Origin: a bacterium
GTDB lineage: Bacteria; Electryoneota; Electryoneia; Electryoneales; Electryoneaceae
Direction of reading: 5' to 3'
DNA: 64,000 nt
Assembly (NCBI GenBank): GCA_020444265.1
Contig: JAHLLH010000006.1
Location: forward strand, 124,001 to 188,000
Shown piece by piece: positions 1 to 7,462 of this stretch; the stretch's first letter is position 1; every line of letters begins with the position of its first letter. The position numbers and the translations under genes were made by a program. Under the pieces are notes generated by a model that was not told where the DNA came from, did not search any database, and saw only the letters and a list, made by a program, of their open reading frames with translations.

Positions 1-807
1 GAGTTCTCAGATTTCACAATTCGTACGGAAATTTATCTTGGTCTTTCCAAATCTGGCATACTCTATAGGATGCTTACGCTCAATACTGGGCAAACACCTA
101 TGTCTTTCAGGCATCAAATAGAAATATTGTTCCATGACTTTTTGGAAGATGGTGCGCTGGCAGAGGACATTAGACTTGTAAAAGAGGTTGACGCTGCTCA
201 TGCAAGGGGGCTTGGTGTATATAAATATAGTGACACCATTGATATGTATCACGCTTTTACTATTGGGTCTCCTAAAGCCATAGATAGATCTGCTTTGGTT
301 GATAAATTAAAAGAAATGGAATTCCTTGAATCATATAGAACAGACCAGGCTAGTTATCAGCAGCTTGTTGTTTTGTATAACTCACTTATTCATCGTCTTG
401 ATAATCTTTCATGCGATTGGTCTTTTGATAAGGAACGGGCGGCATCTGAAATCGAAAGGCCCTTTGGGACTAATATAGACTCTTTGTTTAGCAAATCACA
501 GCCTATGACCGCCTTTGGAGCTGAACTAAACAGGTTAATTAAGCTTGGTAAAATCGAAGATGTTTCATCGATTAGTAGTATGATTGATAATCTTCGTTTT
601 ACAATTAATCCCACTACATCACTGGATCAGCTTGTAGTGATATTGGACGAAATTGCGAGGCCTGCAAAGAGAATTGGTGACGCACAGAGAGAGTATTTTC
701 GACTTGGTTTTAGAACCTTATTTAACGATGATTTCGATTCTTACCTTGACTTGTCAGAAGCATGGCTTAAGGCTCAGGATATGTATAACTCCATGTTCCT
801 ATCATGA
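1..807 (+). CDS. 3' end of an unknown protein, partner of the HEPN gene
   Basis: The reading frame is open to the first base of the window (it reads EFSDFTIRTEIYLGLSKSG before the first ATG at 70), so the gene probably begins outside the window and at least 268 residues of its C-terminus are visible. I do not recognise the family with certainty. The stretch YRMLTLNTGQTPMSFRHQI resembles the 'LNTG..P' segment of ParB/DUF262-type nuclease-fold proteins seen in phage-defence genes, but this is a weak inference. The rest is mostly helical and polar, with no signal peptide or membrane segment. It overlaps the next gene by four bases (ATGA), so the two are translationally coupled. Base composition is clearly more AT-rich than the window as a whole, which suggests acquisition by transfer. 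Confidence 0.6.
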   Translation, partial: EFSDFTIRTEIYLGLSKSGILYRMLTLNTGQTPMSFRHQIEILFHDFLEDGALAEDIRLVKEVDAAHARGLGVYKYSDTIDMYHAFTIGSPKAIDRSALVDKLKEMEFLESYRTDQASYQQLVVLYNSLIHRLDNLSCDWSFDKERAASEIERPFGTNIDSLFSKSQPMTAFGAELNRLIKLGKIEDVSSISSMIDNLRFTINPTTSLDQLVVILDEIARPAKRIGDAQREYFRLGFRTLFNDDFDSYLDLSEAWLKAQDMYNSMFLS

Positions 808-1919
808 CATGTGATGTGAAACGACTCGTCAATTCATTTGAACCTACTAGTGATGTTGATGTTTCTGACGTTGGATATGAAGATGGCACTCTAGTAATAT
901 CTACCAGTGCGGGCAATATCCTCGTCAAATGCATCGATCCCGATTTACACTCCGTTACTATTAACGACTACATCGCAGTCCTTGTGTCGAGCCCTCATGC
1001 TGGACAGCAGGAATATTGCCCTATTCGGACAGCACCACCCTTGACGAATACACTGGGGATGCTCTTCCCATTGACCTCACTGGATGACGGGAGTGAGATC
1101 TTTTCTAGCGACCATGAAGAAAAATATGCGGTTGCCGCGCTCTTATCGATTCTCGAGAATCGTTTTACTGCAAACAGTATTACACCAAAACGCGAAGAAG
1201 TTCTCACCGACCGAACCTACTATTTATCTGAGCTATTTTCTGAAGGCACATCTATAGCAATACTACATAATCCTACTTTAGCATCTCATCATTACGACCT
1301 GAAAGATGTACTTATTAATCTATTATGCCATAATATTACAATCCCTCCAGATATACTTCCTAGACAAACACACCCAACTGCTCCAGACAAGTATAAGATA
1401 AAAACTATATCCAGCGAGCTGCTTGACGACAAAGAAGTAATTTATCATATGCTTATAAAATACCAGAACGAGACCGATCCATACCTTAAATTTGTTATAT
1501 TATATCAAATTATAGAATTATTACTTGATAAAATTTACAAACACGTCATATCACTTCTTAAAGACGAATTAATAAACAATCAAAATATTTTAATAGTTAA
1601 AGAGATAATTCAAAATATCAGCAGAGAAAGATGGAGGCTTCAAATATTAGAGAATAAATTAGTAGCCGGCTGCAATCGAGATATAATGAGAGATTCTAAG
1701 GATAAATTAAATGATTTTCTTGTTGCTTGTGGAGAAGAAGGCTATCAAGACTGGAATAAAAGCTTATACAAAGCAAGAAATTTGATAACACATAGATTAT
1801 TCGAGAACTTTAATATTACCGGAATTGATTTTAGCGATACCGTTGAGTATCTAAGTAAGGCACTTCTTGAAGTAATTAGCAATTTTTCCACTAGAAATTA
1901 CACTACTTTTGAAAACTAG
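804..1919 (+). CDS. HEPN-domain-like protein, possible RNase of a defence or toxin pair
   Basis: A 371-residue protein starting inside the stop codon of the preceding gene (ATGA). The N-terminal half is beta-rich and unrecognised. From about residue 225 it is all-helical, and near the C-terminus the helix LYKARNLITHRLFE carries R325-x4-H330, the R-x4-6-H motif of HEPN-superfamily nucleases. An upstream acidic/aromatic helix (KFVILYQIIELLLDKI) fits the first helix of that fold. HEPN proteins with this motif commonly cleave RNA in abortive-infection and toxin-antitoxin systems; that this one does is inferred. The last third is very AT-rich (AAA, ATA and TTA codons frequent), unlike the alanine racemase 8 bases away, which supports recent horizontal gain. 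It has no signal peptide or transmembrane segment. Confidence 0.65.
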   Translation: MTCDVKRLVNSFEPTSDVDVSDVGYEDGTLVISTSAGNILVKCIDPDLHSVTINDYIAVLVSSPHAGQQEYCPIRTAPPLTNTLGMLFPLTSLDDGSEIFSSDHEEKYAVAALLSILENRFTANSITPKREEVLTDRTYYLSELFSEGTSIAILHNPTLASHHYDLKDVLINLLCHNITIPPDILPRQTHPTAPDKYKIKTISSELLDDKEVIYHMLIKYQNETDPYLKFVILYQIIELLLDKIYKHVISLLKDELINNQNILIVKEIIQNISRERWRLQILENKLVAGCNRDIMRDSKDKLNDFLVACGEEGYQDWNKSLYKARNLITHRLFENFNITGIDFSDTVEYLSKALLEVISNFSTRNYTTFEN

Positions 1920-1927
1920 CCCTAAGT

Positions 1928-3094
1928 TCAGTCCACGACCGTCCGTGGGATCTCGGTTGGGATACGGACGAGCGCCTCGTAGTTCAGGACACGGGCAATG
2001 TCGGAAAAGGCTGCAACACTGATTTCCTGCTTACCCTGCTTGCCGATGATCACCACCTCATCGCCTACTTCGACTCCACCGATGTCGGTGGTGTCGATCA
2101 TCATCATGTTCATGTTGACCTTGCCGACCACCTGCGCCCGTCGTCCACGAACCAGCACATGCCCCAGGTTGGAAAGGCCACGTACAAACCCGTGGTAATA
2201 CCCCACTGGTACAGAGGCGATGCGCTGACGTCGTGTTGTCATGTACGATGTGCCATAGCTGACAAACTCACCGGGCGGCACCTCCTTTACATTCATCACA
2301 CGGCTTTTCCAGGAAACGACACGCTTCAGGGGGTCACGCATCTTTTTCTTGGAATCTTCCCCCTGCTGGAGGAAATAGTGCATCTTGGTTTCTCGACTTG
2401 GCCAGAATCCAAATTGGGCGATCCCGACTCGCACCATCTCCATCCGTGTTTCGGGATAGGTGAAGGTCGCTGCCGAAGAGGCAGTGTGACGGATCTGGTA
2501 GTCAACACCCTGCATCTTCAGCCAAGCGGTAGTTTCATTGAAAATTTCAATTTGCTTTTGAATGCGCACGTAATTGCTGACCGACTCCGCCCCGGCCAGG
2601 TGGGTGCAGACACCGACCACTTCCACCGACTCGTGGTTCTGCTTGATCAGCTCTACCGCTTCTTCGAGGTTTTCGTCAAACAACCCCATCCGATTAAGGC
2701 CGGTTTCCAGCTCGAGGTGAATCCGGGCGGGCATATTCAGCTCTTTTGCCGTTTCAATGGCTGCCCGCAATCGTCTCAGGCCGAAGATATAAAACGAGAT
2801 ACGGTTCTCGATCACCCAGGGGAGCTGATCGGCATCCACCGCGCCCATGATCATGATTTCGCTCTGTTCCCCTCTCGCATGCAAGGCCACAAGTGCTTCA
2901 TCCGCACTGAATACCGCGAACCAGCGAATTCCTAATTCCTCTGCCAGCGGTACAAAAACATCAATCCCGTGACCATAGGCATTCCCCTTAACAACAGAAC
3001 AGATCTCAGTCTCCTTGCCGATGTACTTGCGAAGAAAACGGAGGTTTTTGCTCAGGGCCGAGCGGCTGATCTCGATGGAGGACGAATGAAGCAT
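1928..3094 (-). CDS. alr: Alanine racemase
   Basis: PLP-dependent interconversion of L- and D-alanine, supplying D-Ala for peptidoglycan in the cytoplasm. The 388 residues match the family length. The PLP lysine lies in VVKGNAYGHG (K36), the N-terminal alpha/beta barrel covers about residues 7-240, and the C-terminal beta domain carries the catalytic tyrosine region (FVSYGTSY) and the GKVNMNMMMID strand. The gene stands alone: it converges on the HEPN gene with an 8-bp gap, and its 5' side opens into a repeat-rich spacer. Its codon use is that of the host, so the boundary between the foreign pair and the core genome falls at about 1920. Confidence 0.93.
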   Translation of the reverse strand: MLHSSSIEISRSALSKNLRFLRKYIGKETEICSVVKGNAYGHGIDVFVPLAEELGIRWFAVFSADEALVALHARGEQSEIMIMGAVDADQLPWVIENRISFYIFGLRRLRAAIETAKELNMPARIHLELETGLNRMGLFDENLEEAVELIKQNHESVEVVGVCTHLAGAESVSNYVRIQKQIEIFNETTAWLKMQGVDYQIRHTASSAATFTYPETRMEMVRVGIAQFGFWPSRETKMHYFLQQGEDSKKKMRDPLKRVVSWKSRVMNVKEVPPGEFVSYGTSYMTTRRQRIASVPVGYYHGFVRGLSNLGHVLVRGRRAQVVGKVNMNMMMIDTTDIGGVEVGDEVVIIGKQGKQEISVAAFSDIARVLNYEALVRIPTEIPRTVVD

Positions 3095-3456
3095 CGATTG
3101 GACTCATGTTTGTCGAGCGTTCACTGCATGCGGGTAGAGGAAGATAGACGGGCTCGGTGGGAGCGGCAAGGAGAGGGACGAGTCGATTGGGGTTAGTCGA
3201 GTGTTGGCCGCTGCTTGCCAGCCTTCGTCTTATCCTTCATTGCGTCAAACGCCCACACCTACCTCTTTGCGTCAATCGCTCACGTCTGACGCACCAATCG
3301 CACAACCATGCGCGATCCTCTGTCAGGCTCGGGGGCCTGACAGAACACCGCAAAACGATACTTTTCCCGATGACACCAGAATGGACACTTCCAATTAGCG
3401 GATGCCATCCCTACATTTGTGCGTTCCTGCACACTGGCTGACAGTTTGGACGATCC
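3095..3456. repeat. Non-coding spacer holding the left copy of a ~77-bp repeat (3269-3346)
   Basis: No credible gene in this 362-base gap. At 3269-3292 a stem (GCGTCAATCG, 4-base loop, CGTCTGACGC) is followed by CGCGATC and then a second palindrome at 3322-3342 (GTCAGG...CCTGAC) ending in AGAAC. The same order of elements recurs at 7020-7095 on the other side of the restriction-modification gene, in the same orientation and with high identity. Confidence 0.7.
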
Positions 3457-3891
3457 ATGACCTATGATGCTGGCAATTTATCTCATCCCGTGACAACTGA
3501 GGAAATCGAGGAGTTCATTCTTCGATGGGAACAATCGAGTGCCTCAGAACGCGCAAATTCACAGACTTTTCTTAACGAACTATGTGATATCCTTCGAGTT
3601 TCCCGGCCAGATGTTACCCAGGCAGACGACAATAGAAACCATTATGTGTTTGAAAAACGGGTCACATTTGTTGAGCCGGGTGAACCGGATAAGCACGGCT
3701 GGGTTGATCTTTACAAAGAAGGCTGTTTTGTTCTTGAATCGAAGCAGGGGAGTGAGAAAAAACAACCACGCGCAGAACAACTGTACCTTGTCCAGCAGAG
3801 TAAACTGAAAAGCGGAACAGCCACACGTGGCACCACCGCCTGGCAAGCAGCGATGAATCGGGCTCGCGTGCAAGCCGAAGCGTATGCGTAA
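3457..3891 (+). CDS. Nuclease-domain fragment of an MmeI-like restriction-modification enzyme
   Basis: This 144-residue ORF matches the N-terminus of MmeI-like (type IIL/IIG) single-chain restriction-modification enzymes. The PD-(D/E)xK nuclease site is visible as D84 (WVDLYKEG) and E94-x-K96 (VLESKQG), with the same D-x9-E-x-K spacing as MmeI. The ORF ends at a TAA (3889-3891) directly after RVQAEAYA, but the same frame then continues with ALPEWPPFLIVVDVGYSIDV, the normal continuation of the family, into the ORF at 3925. The two ORFs are therefore halves of one ~1170-codon gene. No strong ribosome-binding site precedes the ATG. Alone, this fragment would be an isolated nuclease domain. Confidence 0.85.
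   Translation: MTYDAGNLSHPVTTEEIEEFILRWEQSSASERANSQTFLNELCDILRVSRPDVTQADDNRNHYVFEKRVTFVEPGEPDKHGWVDLYKEGCFVLESKQGSEKKQPRAEQLYLVQQSKLKSGTATRGTTAWQAAMNRARVQAEAYA
3889..3891 (+). other. In-frame TAA splitting the MmeI-like gene
   Basis: Codon 145 of the full frame is TAA. The flanking codons on both sides are in the same phase and encode family-typical sequence, so a single-base change from a sense codon such as AAA is the simplest explanation. Because it is TAA rather than TGA or TAG, selenocysteine or pyrrolysine recoding does not apply. Confidence 0.85.
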
Positions 3892-3924
3892 GCACTTCCC
3901 GAATGGCCACCCTTCCTGATCGTC

Positions 3925-6900
3925 GTGGATGTAGGTTACTCGATTGATGTCTATAGTGACTTCGAGTGTCTGGGCAAGCGTTATCAGGATTTCCCCAGTT
4001 CACGTCAGAAACGAATACTGTTGCCTCAGCTCCGCGACAAAATCGTTCGCGATTTCCTTCGTGCCATCTGGCTGGATCCTTTCTCTCTGGATCCGAGCCG
4101 ACGTGCCGCCCAGGTCACTCGCGAGGTGGCCGCAAGCCTCGCCAGACTGGCCCGAAACCTGGAGGAGCAGGGGAAGGATTCGCGAATTGTCGCCGACTTT
4201 CTGATGCGCTGTCTCTTCACCATGTTCGCCGAGGATGTTGGACTCCTGCCGCAGAACTGTTTCACAGACCTGTTGGAAGAACTGAAAGATCGCCCGCCTC
4301 ACCTCGCCTCGATGCTGGAAACACTCTGGAAGGACATGGATCAAGGGGGGTTCAGCACGGTCACAAAAAACAAAGTGCTCCGTTTCAATGGCCATTTTTT
4401 CAAGGATGCTTCTGCAATTGTCCTGAACGAAAATCAAATCAATCTGCTGATCGCTGCTGCCCGTGCGGATTGGAAGGAAGTCGAACCTGCGATCTTCGGA
4501 ACCCTGTTGGAACGGGCACTTGATCCTCGGGAACGTCATAAATTGGGTGCCCATTTTACACCACGAGCCTATGTGGAACGTTTGGTCTACCATACCATCG
4601 AAAAGCCTCTCCGTTCAGAATGGGAGGGAGTTCGAGCGCTTGCCATGAGTCTGGATATGGAAGCAACCGCAGGCAATGGAAAGCAGGACCCGAAACGTGC
4701 CAAGGCAATTCGAGGCATCCAGGAGTTTCACCATCGGCTTTGCACCGTTCAAGTCCTCGATCCGGCTTGTGGGACGGGTAATTTCCTTTATGTCACCATG
4801 GAGAAACTGAAAAAACTCGAAGGGGAGACCCTTCAAGCACTTGCTGAATTGGATGCCAAACAGGAATTGATTGAACTGGAGACAATGTCCGTCTCGCCAA
4901 AACAGTTCCTCGGTATTGAAATCAACGAACGGGCCGCTGCCATTGCCGAATTGGTGCTCTGGCTCGGCTTCCTTCAGATGCACTTCGAAACGCATGGCCA
5001 GGTCAACCCTCCCGAACCGGTCATGCAGGAGTTCCACAACATCCAGAATCGTAACGCTGTGCTGGCCTTTGACAAGGAGGAGCTGGTCCTCGACAAGGAT
5101 GGCAAAGCGGTTCGAGTGTGGGATGGCTATTCGACGAAAAAACACCCGGTCACCGGAAATGAGGTGCCGGATGAGACCAGAACAACGGTCGTTTATCGCT
5201 ACCTGAATCCACGCCCCGCAGAATGGCCCGAAGCTGATTTCATCGTCGGCAATCCTCCTTTCATCGGTACATGGAAGATGCGGGGGGAATTGGGGCAGGG
5301 GTATGCGGAAACGATTCGCACGGTATACAGCGAGCTTCCGGATTCCTGCGATTTCGTCATGTATTGGTGGGAATTGGCGGCAAGACGGCTGCGCCGCAAA
5401 CCGGACAAGCGGAAAAAAACGCAGATTTCCTTGCAGCGATTTGGATTCATCACAACAAGCAGCATTTACCAGACCTTCAACAGGCGAGTGATGCAACCCC
5501 ATGTCACGGCGGACGATGGGCTATCGTTGGGCTTTGCCATCCCCGATCATCCCTGGGTTGACAGTGCTGATGGGGCCGCTGTACGCATCGCCATGACCAT
5601 GGCGATTCCGGGGCAGGGACTTCCCGGCTGGTTGGGGACTGTTGTCCGCGAAGCGGAGGGGGAAGCCGAGGAGTGTTCGGTGACCCTCAAGCTCGAGCAG
5701 GGTATGATTCATTCCGATTTGACAATTGGAGTGGATGTGACGGGTGTCCACGCCCTTCTGGCAAATGATAAACTTTGCAGCCCTGGTGTTAAGCTGCATG
5801 GAGCTGGCTTCATCGTGACGGAGGAGGAAGCAAAGGAGTTGGGACTGGGACGTATTCCCGGACTTGAACGTCACATACGGCACTACCGCAATGGCCGCGA
5901 TATGACAAGCCGTCCTCGCGGTGTGATGGTGATTGACTTGTACGGTCTGTCAGAAGAGGAAGTGCGCGCTGCCTACCCCGAAGTCTACCAGTGGGTGTAC
6001 GAACGAGTGCGGCCAGAACGGCTTCAAAACAATGAAAAATCAAGACGGGAAAACTGGTGGCTATTCGGCAGAAAACATACCGAGCTACGTTCTTTTATTG
6101 CTGACATACCTCGCTACATATCCACCGTCGAGACGGCTAAACATCGTGTTTTCACCTTCCTGGACAAGGATATTCTACCAGACAATAAGCTGATCAACAT
6201 TGGTCTGGATGACAGTTTTTTCCTTGGTGTGCTGTCAAGTCGTCTCCACACTACATGGGCACTCGCTGCTGGGGCGCAACGGGGAGTCACACCTGTCTAT
6301 GTAAAAACCCGCTGCTTTGACCCCTTCCCCTTCCCCAATTGTTCCGACGAGCAAAAACAAACCATCCGGCAGCTGGCAGACGAGTTGGACCGGCATCGCA
6401 AGGAACGGTTACGTCTCCATCCCGAATTGTCAATCACAGAGATGTACAACGTCCTCGAAAAAGGTCGATCCGGGGAATCGCTGACCGACAAAGAGAACCA
6501 GATTCATTCCAATGCATTGCTCTCCGTCCTTCACTCTCTGCATGACGAGCTCGACAAGGCGGTCGCAGATGCCTATGGCTGGTCGGAAGCGTTGACGGAT
6601 CAGGAAATTCTGGCCCATGTGGTTGCCTTGAACAGCCAGCGGGCTGCGGAGGAAGAGGACGGCATGATTCGTTGGCTGCGACCAGCCTTCCAGGCTCCTG
6701 CACACGGATTCCAGTCCGCAATGCTTCCCGAGGATACCCCTGTGGCATCCAGGCAGGTTTCCATCGCCAAAGCAGATTGGCCCCGGCAGGAAAAAGAGCG
6801 CCTGATCGCGATCCGCTCCCTGCTTGAAGAAGTCAACTCCCCCGTGCGAGCGGTGGATGTTGCCCGGTCGTTCCGTCGCGCTCAGGTGAAAAAAGTAGAG

Positions 6901-6969
6901 GAATCGCTCGCGCTCCTGGCTTCTGTTGGTGGAGCACGAGTGCTGGACGATGGACGGTATGCTGCGTAA
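3925..6969 (+). CDS. Methyltransferase and target-recognition part of an MmeI-like R-M enzyme
   Basis: A GTG-started ORF of 1014 residues in the same frame as the nuclease fragment. It holds a helical connector, then an N6-adenine methyltransferase domain: motif I DPACGTGNF at full-frame residue ~435 (about 4759) and the catalytic motif IV NPPF at residue ~599 (about 5251). A target-recognition region and a helical C-terminus follow. Such enzymes methylate one strand of an asymmetric site and cut at a distance with the N-terminal nuclease. With the nuclease separated by the stop, the likely outcome is a methyltransferase-only remnant or loss of function. Whether this half is translated from GTG 3925 or another internal start is not clear from the sequence. 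G+C is close to the core genome, unlike the HEPN pair. Confidence 0.88.
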   Translation: MDVGYSIDVYSDFECLGKRYQDFPSSRQKRILLPQLRDKIVRDFLRAIWLDPFSLDPSRRAAQVTREVAASLARLARNLEEQGKDSRIVADFLMRCLFTMFAEDVGLLPQNCFTDLLEELKDRPPHLASMLETLWKDMDQGGFSTVTKNKVLRFNGHFFKDASAIVLNENQINLLIAAARADWKEVEPAIFGTLLERALDPRERHKLGAHFTPRAYVERLVYHTIEKPLRSEWEGVRALAMSLDMEATAGNGKQDPKRAKAIRGIQEFHHRLCTVQVLDPACGTGNFLYVTMEKLKKLEGETLQALAELDAKQELIELETMSVSPKQFLGIEINERAAAIAELVLWLGFLQMHFETHGQVNPPEPVMQEFHNIQNRNAVLAFDKEELVLDKDGKAVRVWDGYSTKKHPVTGNEVPDETRTTVVYRYLNPRPAEWPEADFIVGNPPFIGTWKMRGELGQGYAETIRTVYSELPDSCDFVMYWWELAARRLRRKPDKRKKTQISLQRFGFITTSSIYQTFNRRVMQPHVTADDGLSLGFAIPDHPWVDSADGAAVRIAMTMAIPGQGLPGWLGTVVREAEGEAEECSVTLKLEQGMIHSDLTIGVDVTGVHALLANDKLCSPGVKLHGAGFIVTEEEAKELGLGRIPGLERHIRHYRNGRDMTSRPRGVMVIDLYGLSEEEVRAAYPEVYQWVYERVRPERLQNNEKSRRENWWLFGRKHTELRSFIADIPRYISTVETAKHRVFTFLDKDILPDNKLINIGLDDSFFLGVLSSRLHTTWALAAGAQRGVTPVYVKTRCFDPFPFPNCSDEQKQTIRQLADELDRHRKERLRLHPELSITEMYNVLEKGRSGESLTDKENQIHSNALLSVLHSLHDELDKAVADAYGWSEALTDQEILAHVVALNSQRAAEEEDGMIRWLRPAFQAPAHGFQSAMLPEDTPVASRQVSIAKADWPRQEKERLIAIRSLLEEVNSPVRAVDVARSFRRAQVKKVEESLALLASVGGARVLDDGRYAA

Positions 6970-7019
6970 GGACCCCTCGTTGCATTACACCGCGCAATCC
7001 CCAGTTGCCGCCCCTCGTT

Positions 7020-7095
7020 GCGTCAGACGTCCTCGTCTGACGCACCTTTTGCGCGGTACGCGCGATCGGCTGTCAGGCTCGGGGCCTGACAGAAC
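7020..7095. repeat. Right copy of the ~77-bp direct repeat flanking the R-M gene
   Basis: GCGTCAGACG (7020-7029), TCCT, CGTCTGACGC (7034-7043) form a perfect stem. After about 18 bases come CGCGATC and the palindrome GTCAGG/CCTGAC, ending in AGAAC at 7095. It is the same orientation and order as 3269-3346; the right copy has the more perfect stem. It lies 51 bases after the stop of the R-M gene. Confidence 0.75.
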
Positions 7096-7104
7096 GAATA
7101 TGAG

Positions 7105-7219
7105 TGTAGGCCGGATTCTTGAATCCGGCAAAAGAGAAGGGCCTCAGGGCCCTGACACCCATTCGAACGGAACGTCCGGCATTTGCCGGACCTCGCCGGA
7201 TTCAAGAATCCGGCCTACA
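7105..7219. repeat. 115-bp palindromic element with 25-bp perfect terminal inverted repeats
   Basis: Positions 7105-7129 are the exact reverse complement of 7195-7219. Each arm is itself nearly self-complementary (CCGGATTC/GAATCCGG), and the centre holds two further hairpins (GGGCCTCAGGGCCC, and GTCCGGC/GCCGGAC around 7174-7191). It has no coding capacity. It looks like a REP-type or MITE-type element in the 493-base gap between the R-M gene and the first ABC permease; the rest of that gap (7250-7462) shows nothing else I can support. Confidence 0.75.
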
Positions 7220-7227
7220 TGAATAAA

Positions 7228-7249
7228 CCCGACTTGACAAGCAGTCGGG
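7228..7249. repeat. CCCGACT...AGTCGGG palindrome
   Basis: Stem CCCGACT / AGTCGGG with an 8-base loop, followed by CCACCC and preceded by GAATAAA. A closely similar context (GAGTAAACCCG...CGGGCCACCC) occurs at 56503-56540, so this is a dispersed repeat unit rather than a one-off terminator. Confidence 0.5.
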
Positions 7250-7462
7250 CCACCCGGCGGCTGGGGGGATGAAACCCGAGCAGGGGGCTGCACGGACCAC
7301 CCTCCTTCCTTTCCTCCAGAGCCCCGGGAACTCGCACCCCATCCCGTGTGTATACATCCTGTCCGGCGCGTTCGCAGGTAGCCCACCTTGGAACGCCCGT
7401 CCTACAGCGGGTGTCCTCCTGTCCAAACGCGGAATCTTCCGCGCAAGATAGAGGAACGGCCC

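Noticed and set aside
3889-3891. Recoded amino acid at the stop in the MmeI-like gene
   Set aside because: The codon is TAA, which is not used for selenocysteine or pyrrolysine, and there is no reason to assume readthrough.
7020-7249. CRISPR array in the repeat-rich spacer
   Set aside because: The repeats are palindromic units of different types without regular spacing or unique spacers, and no cas genes are near.
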